Below, in pieces: positions 21,586 through 33,095 of a DNA stretch of 64,000 nucleotides. Every line of letters begins with the position of its first letter. Positions within the stretch are counted from its first letter, which is position 1. The notes beneath the pieces are model-generated. The model worked only from the letters and a program-made list of their open reading frames with translations. It made no database searches and had not been told where the DNA came from. Source of the stretch: Leptobrachium leishanense (taxonomy: Eukaryota > Chordata > Amphibia > Anura > Megophryidae); the NCBI GenBank assembly GCA_009667805.1, contig CM019063.1, positions 198,551,274 to 198,615,273 of the forward strand, in the 5' to 3' direction. The position numbers and the translations under genes are program-made.

Positions 21586-23332
21586 TCAGGTCCGTGACAT
21601 TACTCCCCCTTCATGGGAGTCTGACAGCCATAGTTGGATCCCAATGGGTCAACTCATGGATGTCGAAGCAATAGTCCTTTGGTCCATAGTCCGTAGGGAT
21701 GGGGTGAGCCAGTGGGCTTCTCCACCTGTCCATTTGAGCTGGCCCCCTGTCAGAGGGGTAAACCGGACTCCCATGCCTGGCCTCCGGTCTCAGGGAGACA
21801 ACCAGCCCTAGTGGTACATTGAGGGCATTTACTATGCTCCCAGCTCGTTGCGGGTGCATCACCTTGCCGGCACCCTCTCCTGGGGAAATGACACACTGCT
21901 GGGAAGAGTACCTGTACCTTCTCTCGGGGTATCAATCATTCAATCATCTGTGGGGAAAAGGTGCCAACTGCACACCTTCCTGGTGCTCCGGTCAGCAGCA
22001 GGGGGGGGAACATGGGGTGACCGATGCCCCCAGCACAAGGGGTTCAGGATTCACCATCTCCACTCCCAGCATCACAAACCGCAATTGGGGAGCGAGGCTA
22101 CCTGCTTCTGCTCTCTGAATGTTGCTTGGCTGCTTGAGTGAGGAAGGGATGATTAAACAGTCTGTGGGCTCCTCGGTGAGCCTGTGGTTCTTCTCCTTTC
22201 CCCCAAAATCTTAGACAGCAGAGCGAGGACTGGGCTTGGTGACACTCGGTCCCATAGCCAGCGCTTCCGCTGGGGCATTGGACACGAGGGTAGAGTGGTG
22301 GGGATGGGGGGAGGTTGTCCTCCACTATCGTGGAGATAGAGGGGGCCATCCGGACCCATCCATCTTTTGCTCTGGCATGACCTGGGTAACCCCAGGTTCA
22401 TCCTGGCACTTTAGTATTTGCAGTGCTCTCTGTAACATTACCTCTTCTTCCTCGGCAGCAAGGGCGGGGAAACGTAGGAGCACCTCCAACTCCATTTCCT
22501 TAGTTTCCCCTGCATTTTACTGACTATCCGCTACATCTGCCAGACAGTCCCAGGCTGCTATATCAGCCACATCCAGGCCTTCAAGCTCCCTCAGCCATCC
22601 TTGACTGGGAGCACATCGGGGCCCATCTGTCCCTCATCTTCACAAATCTCCAGTGAGACTTCAGCTTCACCCACTGTCACAAGGCAATCATTCCCAGGCC
22701 ATACAGACCCTTCATTCTGCTCCTCTGGCAGGACTCCAGGTTCGTTCTGGCCATTTAGCACCTGCAACATCGCCGCTTCTTCCACAGCGGCCAGGAGGGG
22801 GAAACATAGTTTCCCCCGCATTTTCCTGATTGCCTGCTACTTCTGCCAGACAGTCCCAGGCAATGGGAGCCACGCCAGGCTGTGGAGCACAGTCTCAAGC
22901 TCCCATTCCTGCTCGACCAGAAACTCCAATTCCTCTAGGTCACATTATTCCTTGGGGAGATCCAGCATCTCATCTCAGAAGTCCAGGATCTCCTCCCGCC
23001 GCCACACCGAGTCGCTCCCAAAGTCTGGGTCTCAGCACATTTTTTGAAGGAGTAGCCCTGCGCTGCCGTAGCCAACGCCTACTATCGGGCTGCTGATTGC
23101 TGTGTTGGGCCCCAGGTGGGTCGTGAACCACCGGAGGACTCTGTAGCTGACGTCCAGCATCATCTCCCTCTGGACCAATCTCCGTCTCCCACTCGTCTCA
23201 GCGTCGTCCCTCCAGGAACACTTCTTGGGCATGGTACTGCATCCAATACATGCTCTACGGAGGAGGGAAGGACTTTTCCCTGGTGGCACCACTCGTGGCT
23301 TAGCACCTCTTGCCAGAGGTGTCACGGATCGA
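21586..23332 (-). mobile_element. Degenerate LTR-retroelement internal region
   Basis: On the minus strand the interval ends with a purine-rich GAAGGGGGAGTAA tract directly before TGTCACGG (near 21601), as expected for a polypurine tract followed by a 3' LTR. It begins (near 23325) just after CCGTGACA, as expected for a 5' LTR end. Broken reading frames in between include an MPKKCSWRDD start and two diverged blocks of the EPGV...E-Q...GS-WP type. No polymerase motifs were recognised, so this is probably a gag-like leftover or a non-autonomous element. Complete LTRs could not be delimited. Confidence 0.35.
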
Positions 23333-23439
23333 ATCGTACCATCCGAGCTCGGTGTGATCTGTCGTCAGTCCCCGGCAGGCCCGGACAAAATATAAGCCCA
23401 AAGGCATTTTGAATTGAGCAGCCTACTTTTTTTTTCTAC

Positions 23440-23480
23440 ACAGTGCACATTACTGTGAGTTCTATTGCTGTGGAGCTGTC
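23440..23480. repeat. Single unit of ACATTACTGTGGAGCT repeat
   Basis: CAGTGCACATTACTGTGAG followed by TGTGGAGCTGTCAC. The same unit is tandemly repeated at 24785-25920 and seen at 43915-44045 and 56660-56705, always within or near minisatellite-bearing elements. Confidence 0.5.
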
Positions 23481-23691
23481 ACGTTTGCTGTAGCGCTCAC
23501 CCCTTATAACCGTGGTGTGGATCCTTTTGGACAGGATTCTGAGCTCTTTGAGTTTCAGGACGTCCCCACACATCGTCCGCAGTGAACGCCGGATCTCCCA
23601 CATAGCCTGCAACCCTTTTGCTCTGATGAAATTCAGGATGCCGGGAGGTGATTTCAAGGCTAGTTTATTTAATAAAAACAAACAGACGAAA

Positions 23692-23735
23692 CACCTAAAT
23701 GCGTTTCGCAAACTATCTTGCTTCCTTAGTAGGTG
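23692..23735 (-). ncRNA. Hammerhead-like motif, left arm
   Basis: Minus strand: CACCTA, CTAAGGA, A, GCAA...TTGC stem II, GAAAC, GCATT, TAGGTG. The invariant CUGA is changed to CUAA, which should abolish activity. Stems I and II remain paired. Confidence 0.45.
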
Positions 23736-23746
23736 TAATGACATTA

Positions 23747-23790
23747 CACCTACTGAGGAAGCGAGATAGTTCGCGAAAAGCGTTTAGGTG
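23747..23790 (+). ncRNA. Hammerhead-like motif, right arm
   Basis: Plus strand: CACCTA (stem I), CTGAGGA, A, GCGA...TCGC (stem II), GAAA, AGCG, TT, TAGGTG (pairs with CACCTA). The core is complete. It has the same extra A before stem II as the motif at 21124. Activity is untested. Confidence 0.55.
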
Positions 23791-23865
23791 TTTTGTTTGT
23801 TTTTATTAAATAAACTAGCCTTGAAATCCGGCTATGTGGGAGATCCGGTGTTCCCTCTAATGCCG

Positions 23866-24784
23866 CCGGCTGTCTGGTTCATCTGGTGTCTGATTTAGAC
23901 AGAAAGAAAGGAATGCACTCACATTTCCTTGTATCTACACCTCACAATTGTGGTTCAAAATTGCTTCGCTATGGCAGCGTTCTGTTTTATTTAAGGTATC
24001 CAACAGATACAAACAGAGAGGAAGAAAACACTGTGGTCGGAAGAAGCGCTGACTCTATCAATCCCTTTTCTTATAAATATTCGGGGATTCGGGGGCATTA
24101 ATGCTCAGGATTAAGCCCTATAGGGGCGAAACGCATTGATCGATGCCTTCTTGTTGGTTTTAGCAGTCCTTTTTCATTTGGTCTCTATTATATATTCAGG
24201 CTATATTTTTCCCATTTCTCCTATCACTGTCTGTCTATTAGTCAGTTGGTGAGTAGGCGGCTTGAACCGCTGAGGTAATAGATAGTGGTTTCACTTCCCA
24301 TCCTCTGACTTCAGGTTAACTCTGTATTAGGAGCTGGGTATGCCGGTTATAATACTATACTGAGACCTTATACATACCATTTTTTCTTGTTTTCCTTTTT
24401 TCGATTTTAATCAATTGGTGATTTATGTGTGGTTTATTTAATAAAATTTATTTGGTCAGACACTCTACTTGCACAATTGTGCAAATTGTTGATATTGGTT
24501 AATTGTTGGGGTTATGCCCTATTGGAGTGCTTAATTGCCCCATCTGTTGGTTTTTGTGGTTTGTCAAAACTGAATACACCAGGCGATGCAGGAAAACAAC
24601 TCCACGTCAGGGCGACGAGCTGAGTCTCGCGCCCTGCTTTTAAGGCTGGCGGCTCTGCGTCACCATGCCAAGCACCGCTCCTCCAGACGCAGGACGATCA
24701 GCCGGAACTCCTGGCACCCGGCCAGCCAGTGATGCCGCCGGGTGTCCAGGCCCCTCCTGAAGGGCCGCAGGTGACAAGGATGTG
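23866..24784. other. Unclassified DNA with a degenerate hammerhead
   Basis: At 24105-24150 the plus strand reads CTCAGGATTAAGCCC..GGGGCGAAACGCATT, a decayed hammerhead order with a good stem II but a mutated first core strand. The rest has no supported gene. Confidence 0.3.
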
Positions 24785-25920
24785 ACAGGAGCTCTGTGAT
24801 ACTCTCATACACTGCACACATTACTGTGGAGCTCTGTAACACCCTCATAAACCCCGCACATTACTGTGGAGTTCTGATACCCTCAAACACTGCACATTAC
24901 TGTGGAGCTGTCAGGCCTGGGCCAGGATCAAGCCATGGCCGGTACCTATGGTTAGGTTTTATTTCCCAAGCGCTGGGGGTGAGCTAGACAAGCAGACTCA
25001 GGAGACTTTGAATGTAGGAACATAAGGGTATTATAAAAGCACAGCACACTGAGAACAGTCTTGGAACATAGGAAGTCCCAAATACAAACAGGCAAAAATA
25101 TATAACAAGCTGAGTATGGTGAGCTATGCAGGCAGAAGCGGTCCGGAGAATCCACTTGAAGCAGCAAGAGCCTGGGTAGCAATATCTTGATAGAAGGTCA
25201 TTTATAGCTGGCACAGGATGGATGTCTGGCAGCCAAGAAAGTCTCCAGGCCCCGGTGGATACTGGGCCACGTAGTCAGAAAGCTGCAGACTCCACTGGAA
25301 ACAGCAACAAGACCTATGAAGCAGTGAATCACAGGAAAGGTGGAAATCTGGAACTCAGGAAAATCTCCAGGCCCACTGGATAGTGGGCTACGCAGTTAAC
25401 AGTTCAGAAATACCGGAACCAGGATCTTTTTTCAGGAGGGAGCTCACAGAACATCACAACTGGATAACAGACCAGACCAGAATGGAAGAGTGAGGAGGAA
25501 GGGGCGAGACCTGGATAAATGATAGGTGCACAGGTGTGCAATCAGACACAACTAGGAAAGGGAAAAGCAGAGTGGCACGAGTCCAGAGACGGAGAGGGAG
25601 AAAGAAGAGGAAAAAGGCGAAATGGAATAGAGTCCAAAGGCGGAATGGGACAAATGGGAGACGGAAAACAGGCCTAACAGGAGGAAAGGGTGACCATGAC
25701 TATGGTGGCAGCGAACTCCAGGACTGTGGCATGACAGGAGCTCTGTCATCCTCATAATCCCTGCATATTACTGTGGAGCTCTGTGACACTCATAAACCCC
25801 GTACAGTATTATGAAGCTCTGTGATACCCTCATAAACACCACGCATTACTGTGGAGCTCTGTAACACCCCCATAATGTGCAGTGTTGTATAAGTGTCACA
25901 GAGCTCCACAGTAATGTGCA
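24785..25920. repeat. ~42-bp minisatellite split by a solo LTR
   Basis: Units of the type GCACATTACTGTGGAGCTCTG followed by a CCCTCATAAACCC-like stretch occur at 24785-24908 and resume at 25737-25920. The last unit is followed by a partly inverted copy (GTCACAGAGCTCCACAGTAATG). Confidence 0.75.
24909..25736. mobile_element. Solo LTR (828 bp)
   Basis: Begins TGTCAGGCCTGGG and ends GGCATGACA. GGAGC is present immediately outside both ends (24904-24908 and 25737-25741), a clean 5-bp target duplication in the minisatellite. The TGTC...GACA termini fit retroviral/gypsy LTRs. Orientation is not certain. It is a different family from the LTR at 18180. Confidence 0.7.
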
Positions 25921-26199
25921 GTGTTCATCGCATTCCCCCTTTCTCTTTTTATTCCATTCCTGTCTCGCTCTTCATTCATCTCTATTTCATGCCCCTCTCT
26001 TTATTCTATCCCCCTCCACAGACCTGTGGATTGGGCCGGCTGCATCCTGGGGAGCCACCACTCTCTGTCTCCTACACGTGCCTCCGAATGGTGAGCTCTG
26101 GGAGTTAGTGACATTATGTGATCACTTCCTCCCAGCGCCGCAGAGTCACGTGACGGCGGCGCGAAGAGGACCCAGTCAGAGGGGGCCAACGGCCTAGGC
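25921..26199. other. Unclassified sequence
   Basis: Pyrimidine-rich, then GC-rich DNA after the minisatellite. No feature recognised. Confidence 0.3.
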
Positions 26200-27886
26200 T
26201 AAGGTGCCTTGCCGGGTGGCTGGCTGTGTTGGCCGGCTGCCCGGCAAGGGAGGCTAGCAGCCGACCGGCCCGGAAGGCTAGCGGCCCTGGTCCCTGGTGC
26301 TGCTTCTATATTTCTTGCAGCCTCCTCTTGAACTCTGCTCTCCTGCTGGCTTCTGGGGTAACTTTTAAAAGCATGGGAAGGCACCTTTCTGGGCGGAGAA
26401 GTCTCTATATGGAGTGTTTCAAGATGTCTGGCCCCATACTGCAGCTCGGCCTGCCGAAGCTCATGCTGTCACTCCAGTTCTCTCGCTTGCCAGGCATCCT
26501 GCTGCTTGAGGTCCAAGATGACCTGTAGGATGGTTGCCTCAGATGGATTGGTTCCATACAATGTCAACCGTCTCTGGACTCTTTGCTGAAATGAGTCTTC
26601 AGTGTCTCAGTGTCTCATCTCAGCTAGCTCACTGATCAGGGTGGCTTTGTCTTTGTTCCAGTGGTCCCTCCTTGACCTTCCAGGGGATTCTTTAGCGTGT
26701 CTCTGGTTCAGGCTGCATAGCTGGTCAGTCCAGGTGGTGGTTTGGAGTGTCTCAATGCTGGAAAGCAAAATCCCACCTAGCTGCCAACAGTGTCACAGAC
26801 CCCTCCAGTCAGCCTGTCTGGCTCTCCAGACACTCGCTCACCAAGATCGACCCGGCCTTCGAATCGCTCTGGATTCAATGCACCGAGCAGCCAGTCCGCT
26901 CTTTAGGTCCACTGCTCCTTGCGGCTGGATTGAATGGAAGAACCGCTGAGTGCCTTCCAGGGTGTTACGGTGGCCCCCCTCAGGAGCCATAGTGGGGTCC
27001 TCGCTGCTGAGTGTATTTAGCCCTTTAGGCAGGTATGTGTCTCTCTTCATACTGCAGAACCCTGGACACAGGATTAAACAGAACCAGACAAGACACACGA
27101 AGAAAGCCCTGCACTGGGAAAAGGTCCTTGGATGGCCTTCTAACTATACAGAGTCCAGGGTGGGAGTGAACACGAGAAAACGTACACAAAGAAATAACAG
27201 GATTAACCTAGACTTGACAAGGAAGAAATATCTAGCGGCAATGGAACAAGAAAGATCCTTGAGGTGGTCTCTATAAACCAGAACTATGAACTGCTGCACT
27301 AGATAAACACACATACAGAAAACATGAACCAGAACAGACTTGACAGAAATATAGTCTGCAGCATGCAGGGCAGGACTTACATAAAACTTGAGGTTATGCT
27401 GCGACCAGCACAAACCAACAGGATACCTAACAATTAGGTCTTACACCAGAATAACAGACAACAGAGACTGTAGTATGGTACAAACATAAACCTGAATACC
27501 ACACAAACAAAACACGAATTGGATCAAGCAAGAGAATAGTCAGAATACCAAGCCAGTAGTCATGAACCAATATATCACATACATGGTACCAGGGGTAAAT
27601 CACAAGAATTGTCAGAATAAGAGCCAGGAACCATAAACCAAGATATCAGGATGGATGCAAAATACAGAAATAAGGAACTCAGCAAGCAAGATCTATACTA
27701 GATCAGGGAACCATTGCACTGATAGGCAATTAAATAGGCTAGTGCAGGTCATGTGACCCCAGGTCTGGTCAGAAGCTGAGACTCCAGGGGCGGAGAGCCA
27801 ACAGATTAACCCTATAAACCATGAAGGCTGAGAAGAGCTCACAGCACCAGGAGACCTGGCTGGGGGAACGTAACGCAGGGTAGGTG
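26200..27886 (-). mobile_element. Degenerate LTR element: LTR plus gag leader
   Basis: On the minus strand 27886 down to 26793 looks like a ~1.1-kb LTR ending TCTGTGACA. Downstream (26790-26200) a broken frame encodes a helical Gln/Glu-rich region (RRLTLYGTNPSEATILQVIL, DLKQQDAWQARELE, then LRQAELQYGARHLETLH), as in retroelement gag N-termini. A stop interrupts it. No polymerase part follows. The LTR start is not clean, so the boundaries are approximate. Confidence 0.4.
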
Positions 27887-28019
27887 ATGCAGTTATGAAT
27901 GAAACACCAGGCAGGCTGTATGTTCAATCAAGAAACTGTTTTGCTTTATATATTTTTTTATTATTATTATTTTATTATGTTATTTTTATAATTTTACATT
28001 TTGTTATTATGTTTAATAG

Positions 28020-28643
28020 GGTTAATGTTTGGTATCATTGGAAAGGCCATGCTTTGGACTTTCCAATGCTATCAAACATTAACCTCAAGCTACCACGGAC
28101 CAGGAGATAAGGGGGTCCAAAGGACTCTCCTATCTCCAACATAGGTTTTCCGTAGGGAAACCCCTTGGCAGCTAGGGGTTAATTCTGATACTGACATCAT
28201 CGCGCAATGCGCGATAACATCAGTTAGCAGGGGGGATCCCTAGAGGCTTGGCTGACATCCAAGATGTCAGCCACCTCCGGGAGAGGTCTGCAATCGGATG
28301 CCAAATCATAGACCGGCACCTCAGGGGTTACAGAGATGCACCGATGGAAAGGGCAGACTCTGCCCGTTCCAGTGGTGCCTCTTTTTTAATTTAATCTCCT
28401 CCCGATCGGGAGGTAGAGGGGTCTGAAGGACCTTTGCCCCTCCCATCAGGCGGTCTTCCCCCCAAGGGGGTGCCTGAAACTGACGTCATCAAGGAAGTCA
28501 GATCTGCATGGTACCCTGGATGGAGAGGTAAGGTTCGGCCGGAGAGGGGTCTTGATCGCAGCAACATGCGGGGAATGTCCTTCGTGCACGGGATTGAAAC
28601 GAGAGGACGCTCCCTGCCCGTCCTTCACGCTCAAGTGGTTAAA
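28020..28643. mobile_element. piggyBac-type element made of hairpins
   Basis: TTAA occurs at 28020, at 28079, in the right end of the hairpin at 28169-28172, and at 28640. Sub-palindromes: 28020-28082 (TTAATGTTTGGTATCATTGG against its near-complement), 28079-28172 (TTAACCTCAAGCTACCACGG against the complement TTAACCCCTAGCTGCCAAGG), GGCTGACATC against GATGTCAGCC, and GGGCAGACTCTGCCC. It shares CGATCGGGAGG and GAAGGACC blocks with 6245-6528. Its right end (complement TTAACCACTTGAGCG) resembles that of the same element. It may be several nested TTAA MITEs. Confidence 0.6.
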
Positions 28644-29099
28644 AGCAGGATCTGACTTCAAGGCAGTCAGACCACCGGGGGACCCAGACAGAGAGGTGAA
28701 TATAGCGCTGGAGACTGTGGAGACCCAACAACACACCAGGACGTCGCCACACATCGTCCACAGTGAAAGGGCAAATATATAGCAGCATAAGGGACTTGCT
28801 AATGGCCCACCTTTCCCCTTCTTTCAGCAGCCAGGAGAACTCCAGCTAGAAATAGTAAAATGTATTAAATAAAACAGTTTAACATAAAATGTTAAAACCT
28901 AAATTACTTAAAAAAAGGCCAGTATATAAAAAAGGAACAAAACAGTGGAGTAACTTTATCAAAACAAGTTTGGCCTTTTCATAGGTTTCCTCATTTGGTA
29001 CTTGTGATGGGAGTCATTTTGGACTGGGGGTACCTGGACTTCAGTGATATGCGGTGAGGTACTGGCTAGTATAAGAGCCAGATATAAACGGGTTACATA
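28644..29099. other. Unclassified repeat-like sequence
   Basis: Contains CGCCACACATCGTCC.CAGTGAA, also present at 23560-23590, so both probably belong to one dispersed repeat. No gene was seen. Confidence 0.35.
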
Positions 29100-29276
29100 G
29101 GTTCAGTGCTCCCCAGGATCTGACTGCTCTCAGTGCTCTCCAGGATCTGGCTATTCAGTGCTCCCCAGGATCTGGTTGCTCTCAGTGCTCCCCAGGAACT
29201 GGCTGCTCTCAGTGCTCCCCAGGATCTTGCTGCTCTCGATGCTCTCCAGGATCTTGCTGCTCTCAGTGCTCCCCAG
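29100..29276. repeat. 30-bp minisatellite (left part)
   Basis: Units of CTCAGTGCTCCCCAGGATCT plus TGCTGCT. It is the target into which the hAT at 29277-36977 inserted; the array resumes at 36978-37095. Confidence 0.85.
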
Positions 29277-29624
29277 TTGGGATGGGCTGGCGGTTCGATG
29301 CGAACATGAGCTCGCATGGAACATTGGCCGTTTGACCGTTCGTCGAACAGCGAACATTTACGCTTGTTCGCCGCGTGTTCGCCCACAATGCACCACAATG
29401 GACCACAATGCACTTTTACACTGGCCTGAAGCTTTTAATTGGCTACAGCCTTGCACCTGACCACAGGTCAGGTGCAAGACTATGCCAATCAGGGCTCAGA
29501 GTCCTGATTGGGCAAATTTTGCCCAATCATGGGCTCACAGAGCTAAGTCCCGCAGCACACTATATAAGGCTTCCACCTCCCAGCGTGTGTTTGTTGCAGG
29601 AGTGAATCAGAGAGGAGAGGAGAT

Positions 29625-30665
29625 TGTTGCATACCAGGGTGTATCACTGAGTTATACCAGAGTTCTGGGAATTTGAATCTGTGTGTTGGCACTGCCAGCT
29701 ATCAGGGTGTATCACTGAGTTATACCAGAGTTCTGGGAATTTGAATCTGTGTGTTGGCACTGCCAGCTATCAGGGTGTATCACTGAGTTATACCAGAGTT
29801 CTGGGAATTCTAATCTGTGTCTTGGCACTGCCAGCTATGGGGGTGTATCACTGAGTTACACCAGAGGTCTGGGAATTTGAATCTGTGTCTTGGCACTGCC
29901 AGCTATCAGGGTGTATCACTGAGTTATACCAGAGTTCTGGGAATTTTAATCTGTGTGTTGGCACTGCCAGCTATCAGGGTGTATCACTGAGTTATACCAG
30001 AGTTCTTGGAATTTTAATCTTTTTCTTGGCACTGCCAGCTACCAGGGTGTATCACTGAGTTATACCAGAGTTCTGGGAATTTGAATCTGTGTGTTGGCAC
30101 TGCCAGCTATCAGGGTGTATCACTGAGTTATACCAGAGTTCTGGGAATTTTAATCTGTGTGTTGGCACTGCCAGCTATCAGGGTGTATCACTGAGCTATA
30201 CCAGAGTTCTGGGAATTTTAATCTGTGTCTTGGCACTGCCAGCTATCAGGGTGTATCACTGAGTTATACCAGAGTTCTGGGAATTTGAATCATCTGTGTC
30301 TTGGCACTGCCAGCTATCAGGGTGTATCACTGAGTTTTACCAGAGTTCAGGGAATTTTAATCTGTGTCTAGGCACAGCCAGCTATCAGGGTGTATCCCTG
30401 AGTTATACCAGAGTTCTTGGAATTTTAATCTGTGTTTTGGCACTGCCAGCTAGCAGGGTGTATCACTGAGTTTTACCAGAGTTCTGGGAATTTTAATCTG
30501 TGTCTTGGCACAGCCAGCTATCAGGGTGTATCCCTGAGTTATACCAGAGTTCTTGGAATTTTAATCTGTGTTTTGGCACTGCCAGCTATCAGGGTGTATC
30601 ACTGAGTTGTACCAGAGTTCTGGTAATTTGAATCTGTGTCTTGGCACTGCCAGCTATCAGGGTGT
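29625..30665. repeat. 68-71-bp minisatellite, first copy
   Basis: About 15 units around GTGTATCACTGAGTTATACC and TTGGCACTGCCAGCTATC, in the 5' leader of the hAT. Non-coding; open frames across it are periodic artefacts. Confidence 0.9.
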
Positions 30666-30877
30666 TGCAGCCTGCAGGAGAGGAAGTGAATCAGAGAGAG
30701 AGTAGAGGACATTGGCAGCCTTGCAAGGAAAATATCAGTGAAATCACTGATTTATAGCAGAGTTCTAAATATCTTTAATCTAGATAACGCAGTTGAATCA
30801 GAGTTCTGCATATCTCCATTCTTTATACCAGAGTTGAATCAGAGTTCTGTATATTTTTAATCTATATATCACTCACC

Positions 30878-31480
30878 ATGTCAAAAAGACCAAAAAGGAC
30901 AGGCAGACGCTCCCAGACACAGATAAGAGGGCAAGCAGCCTCTGTGTCAGAAGGCTGTGCCCCTGGTCATCGTGGACGTGGTGCATCCTCTGCAGGGGCA
31001 CGCTTGTCCTTTCTAACTGGTGCTGGCCGTCTTAAGCAGCAGTAACATACAGAGGATTTGCAGGATTGGCTAACCAGGCATCCTCATCCTCCGGGTCCTC
31101 TGCCAGCCAGGCTTGTAGTGGTTTACAGTCCACCTCAGCTGCCAAAACATCTAATTCAGCCTCCATGTCCACAGCTACTCCTGCCGTAGCCTCACCATCA
31201 TACACGGAGGAGTCAGCTGAATTGTTTGACTACAATGACAGTGACATGCTGCTTGAGGATGCGCAGCAACTCCAGTGCTCGGATTCAAACTCTGAGGCTG
31301 AGGAAGGGAGTATAATCAGCCTAGAGGGAGGGGGTGTCACTGACAAACAAAGAACTGGCACTCATGTTGCCCCAGCAGTTGCAGCATACTGCCAAGTTGG
31401 CTCCAGTGATGAGGAGATAGGGGGTGATGATGATGATGAGGTCACTGACTCCACCTTGGTGCCTGATCGAACAGAGGAGT
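30878..31480 (+). pseudogene. hAT transposase N-terminus, duplicated fragment
   Basis: The same MSKRPKRTGRRSQTQ start and Ser/Ala-rich and acidic N-terminal region as the gene at 33096. It is cut by the duplication junction before the BED finger. It cannot make a transposase. The frame also shifts at the LKQQ/TAA position, as in the second copy. Confidence 0.85.
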
Positions 31481-31843
31481 CTCAGTGCTCCCCAGTTGGG
31501 ATGGGCTGGCGGTTCGATGCGAACATGAGCTCGCATGGAACATTGGCCGTTTGACCGTTCGTCGAACAGCGAACATTTACGCTTGTTCGCCGCGTGTTCG
31601 CCCACAATGCACCACAATGGACCACAATGCACTTTTACACTGGCCTGAAGCTTTTAATTGGCTACAGCTTTGCACCTGACCACAGGTCAGGTGCAAGACT
31701 ATGCCAATCAGGGCTCAGAGTCCTGATTGGGCAAATTTTGCCCAATCATGGGCTCACAGAGCTAAGTCCCGCAGCACACTATATAAGGCTTCCACCTCCC
31801 AGCGTGTGTTTGTTGCAGGAGTGAATCAGAGAGGAGAGGAGAT

Positions 31844-32884
31844 TGTTGCATACCAGGGTGTATCACTGAGTTATACCAGAGTTCTGGGAATTTGAATCTG
31901 TGTGTTGGCACTGCCAGCTATCAGGGTGTATCACTGAGTTATACCAGAGTTCTGGGAATTTGAATCTGTGTGTTGGCACTGCCAGCTATCAGGGTGTATC
32001 ACTGAGTTATACCAGAGTTCTGGGAATTCTAATCTGTGTCTTGGCACTGCCAGCTATGGGGGTGTATCACTGAGTTACACCAGAGGTCTGGGAATTTGAA
32101 TCTGTGTCTTGGCACTGCCAGCTATCAGGGTGTATCACTGAGTTATACCAGAGTTCTGGGAATTTTAATCTGTGTGTTGGCACTGCCAGCTATCAGGGTG
32201 TATCACTGAGTTATACCAGAGTTCTTGGAATTTTAATCTTTTTCTTGGCACTGCCAGCTACCAGGGTGTATCACTGAGTTATACCAGAGTTCTGGAATTT
32301 GAATCTGTGTGTTGGCACTGCCAGCTATCAGGGTGTATCACTGAGTTATACCAGAGTTCTGGGAATTTTAATCTGTGTGTTGGCACTGCCAGCTATCAGG
32401 GTGTATCACTGAGCTATACCAGAGTTCTGGGAATTTTAATCTGTGTCTTGGCACTGCCAGCTATCAGGGTGTATCACTGAGTTATACCAGAGTTCTGGGA
32501 ATTTGAATCATCTGTGTCTTGGCACTGCCAGCTATCAGGGTGTATCACTGAGTTTTACCAGAGTTCAGGGAATTTTAATCTGTGTCTAGGCACAGCCAGC
32601 TATCAGGGTGTATCCCTGAGTTATACCAGAGTTCTTGGAATTTTAATCTGTGTTTTGGCACTGCCAGCTAGCAGGGTGTATCACTGAGTTTTACCAGAGT
32701 TCTGGGAATTTTAATCTGTGTCTTGGCACAGCCAGCTATCAGGGTGTATCCCTGAGTTATACCAGAGTTCTTGGAATTTTAATCTGTGTTTTGGCACTGC
32801 CAGCTATCAGGGTGTATCACTGAGTTGTACCAGAGTTCTGGTAATTTGAATCTGTGTCTTGGCACTGCCAGCTATCAGGGTGTT
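31844..32884. repeat. 68-71-bp minisatellite, second copy
   Basis: Duplicate of 29625-30665, with the same unit order and the same irregular units. Confidence 0.9.
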
Positions 32885-33095
32885 GCAGCCTGCAGGAGAG
32901 GAAGTGAATCAGAGAGAGAGTAGAGGACATTGGCAGCCTTGCAAGGAAAATATCAGTGAAATCACTGATTTATAGCAGAGTTCTAAATATCTTTAATCTA
33001 GATAACGCAGTTGAATCAGAGTTCTGCATATCTCCATTCTTTATACCAGAGTTGAATCAGAGTTCTGTATATTTTTAATCTATATATCACTCACC

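Larger units (their letters stand above)
23590..23865. repeat. Large palindrome with paired hammerheads
   Basis: The arms are centred near 23743 (GTGTAATGACATTACAC). Both contain GGTGTTT..TTTGTTTTTATTAAATAAACTAGCC and extend to the shared GATCTCCCACATAGCC. The left arm has an extra ~45 bp. Each arm carries one hammerhead-like core, listed separately. The arms differ by scattered substitutions. Confidence 0.8.

Noticed and set aside
22601..23047. A 148-codon plus-strand frame
   Set aside because: Serine-rich low-complexity translation of the strand opposite a more plausible minus-strand retroelement remnant.
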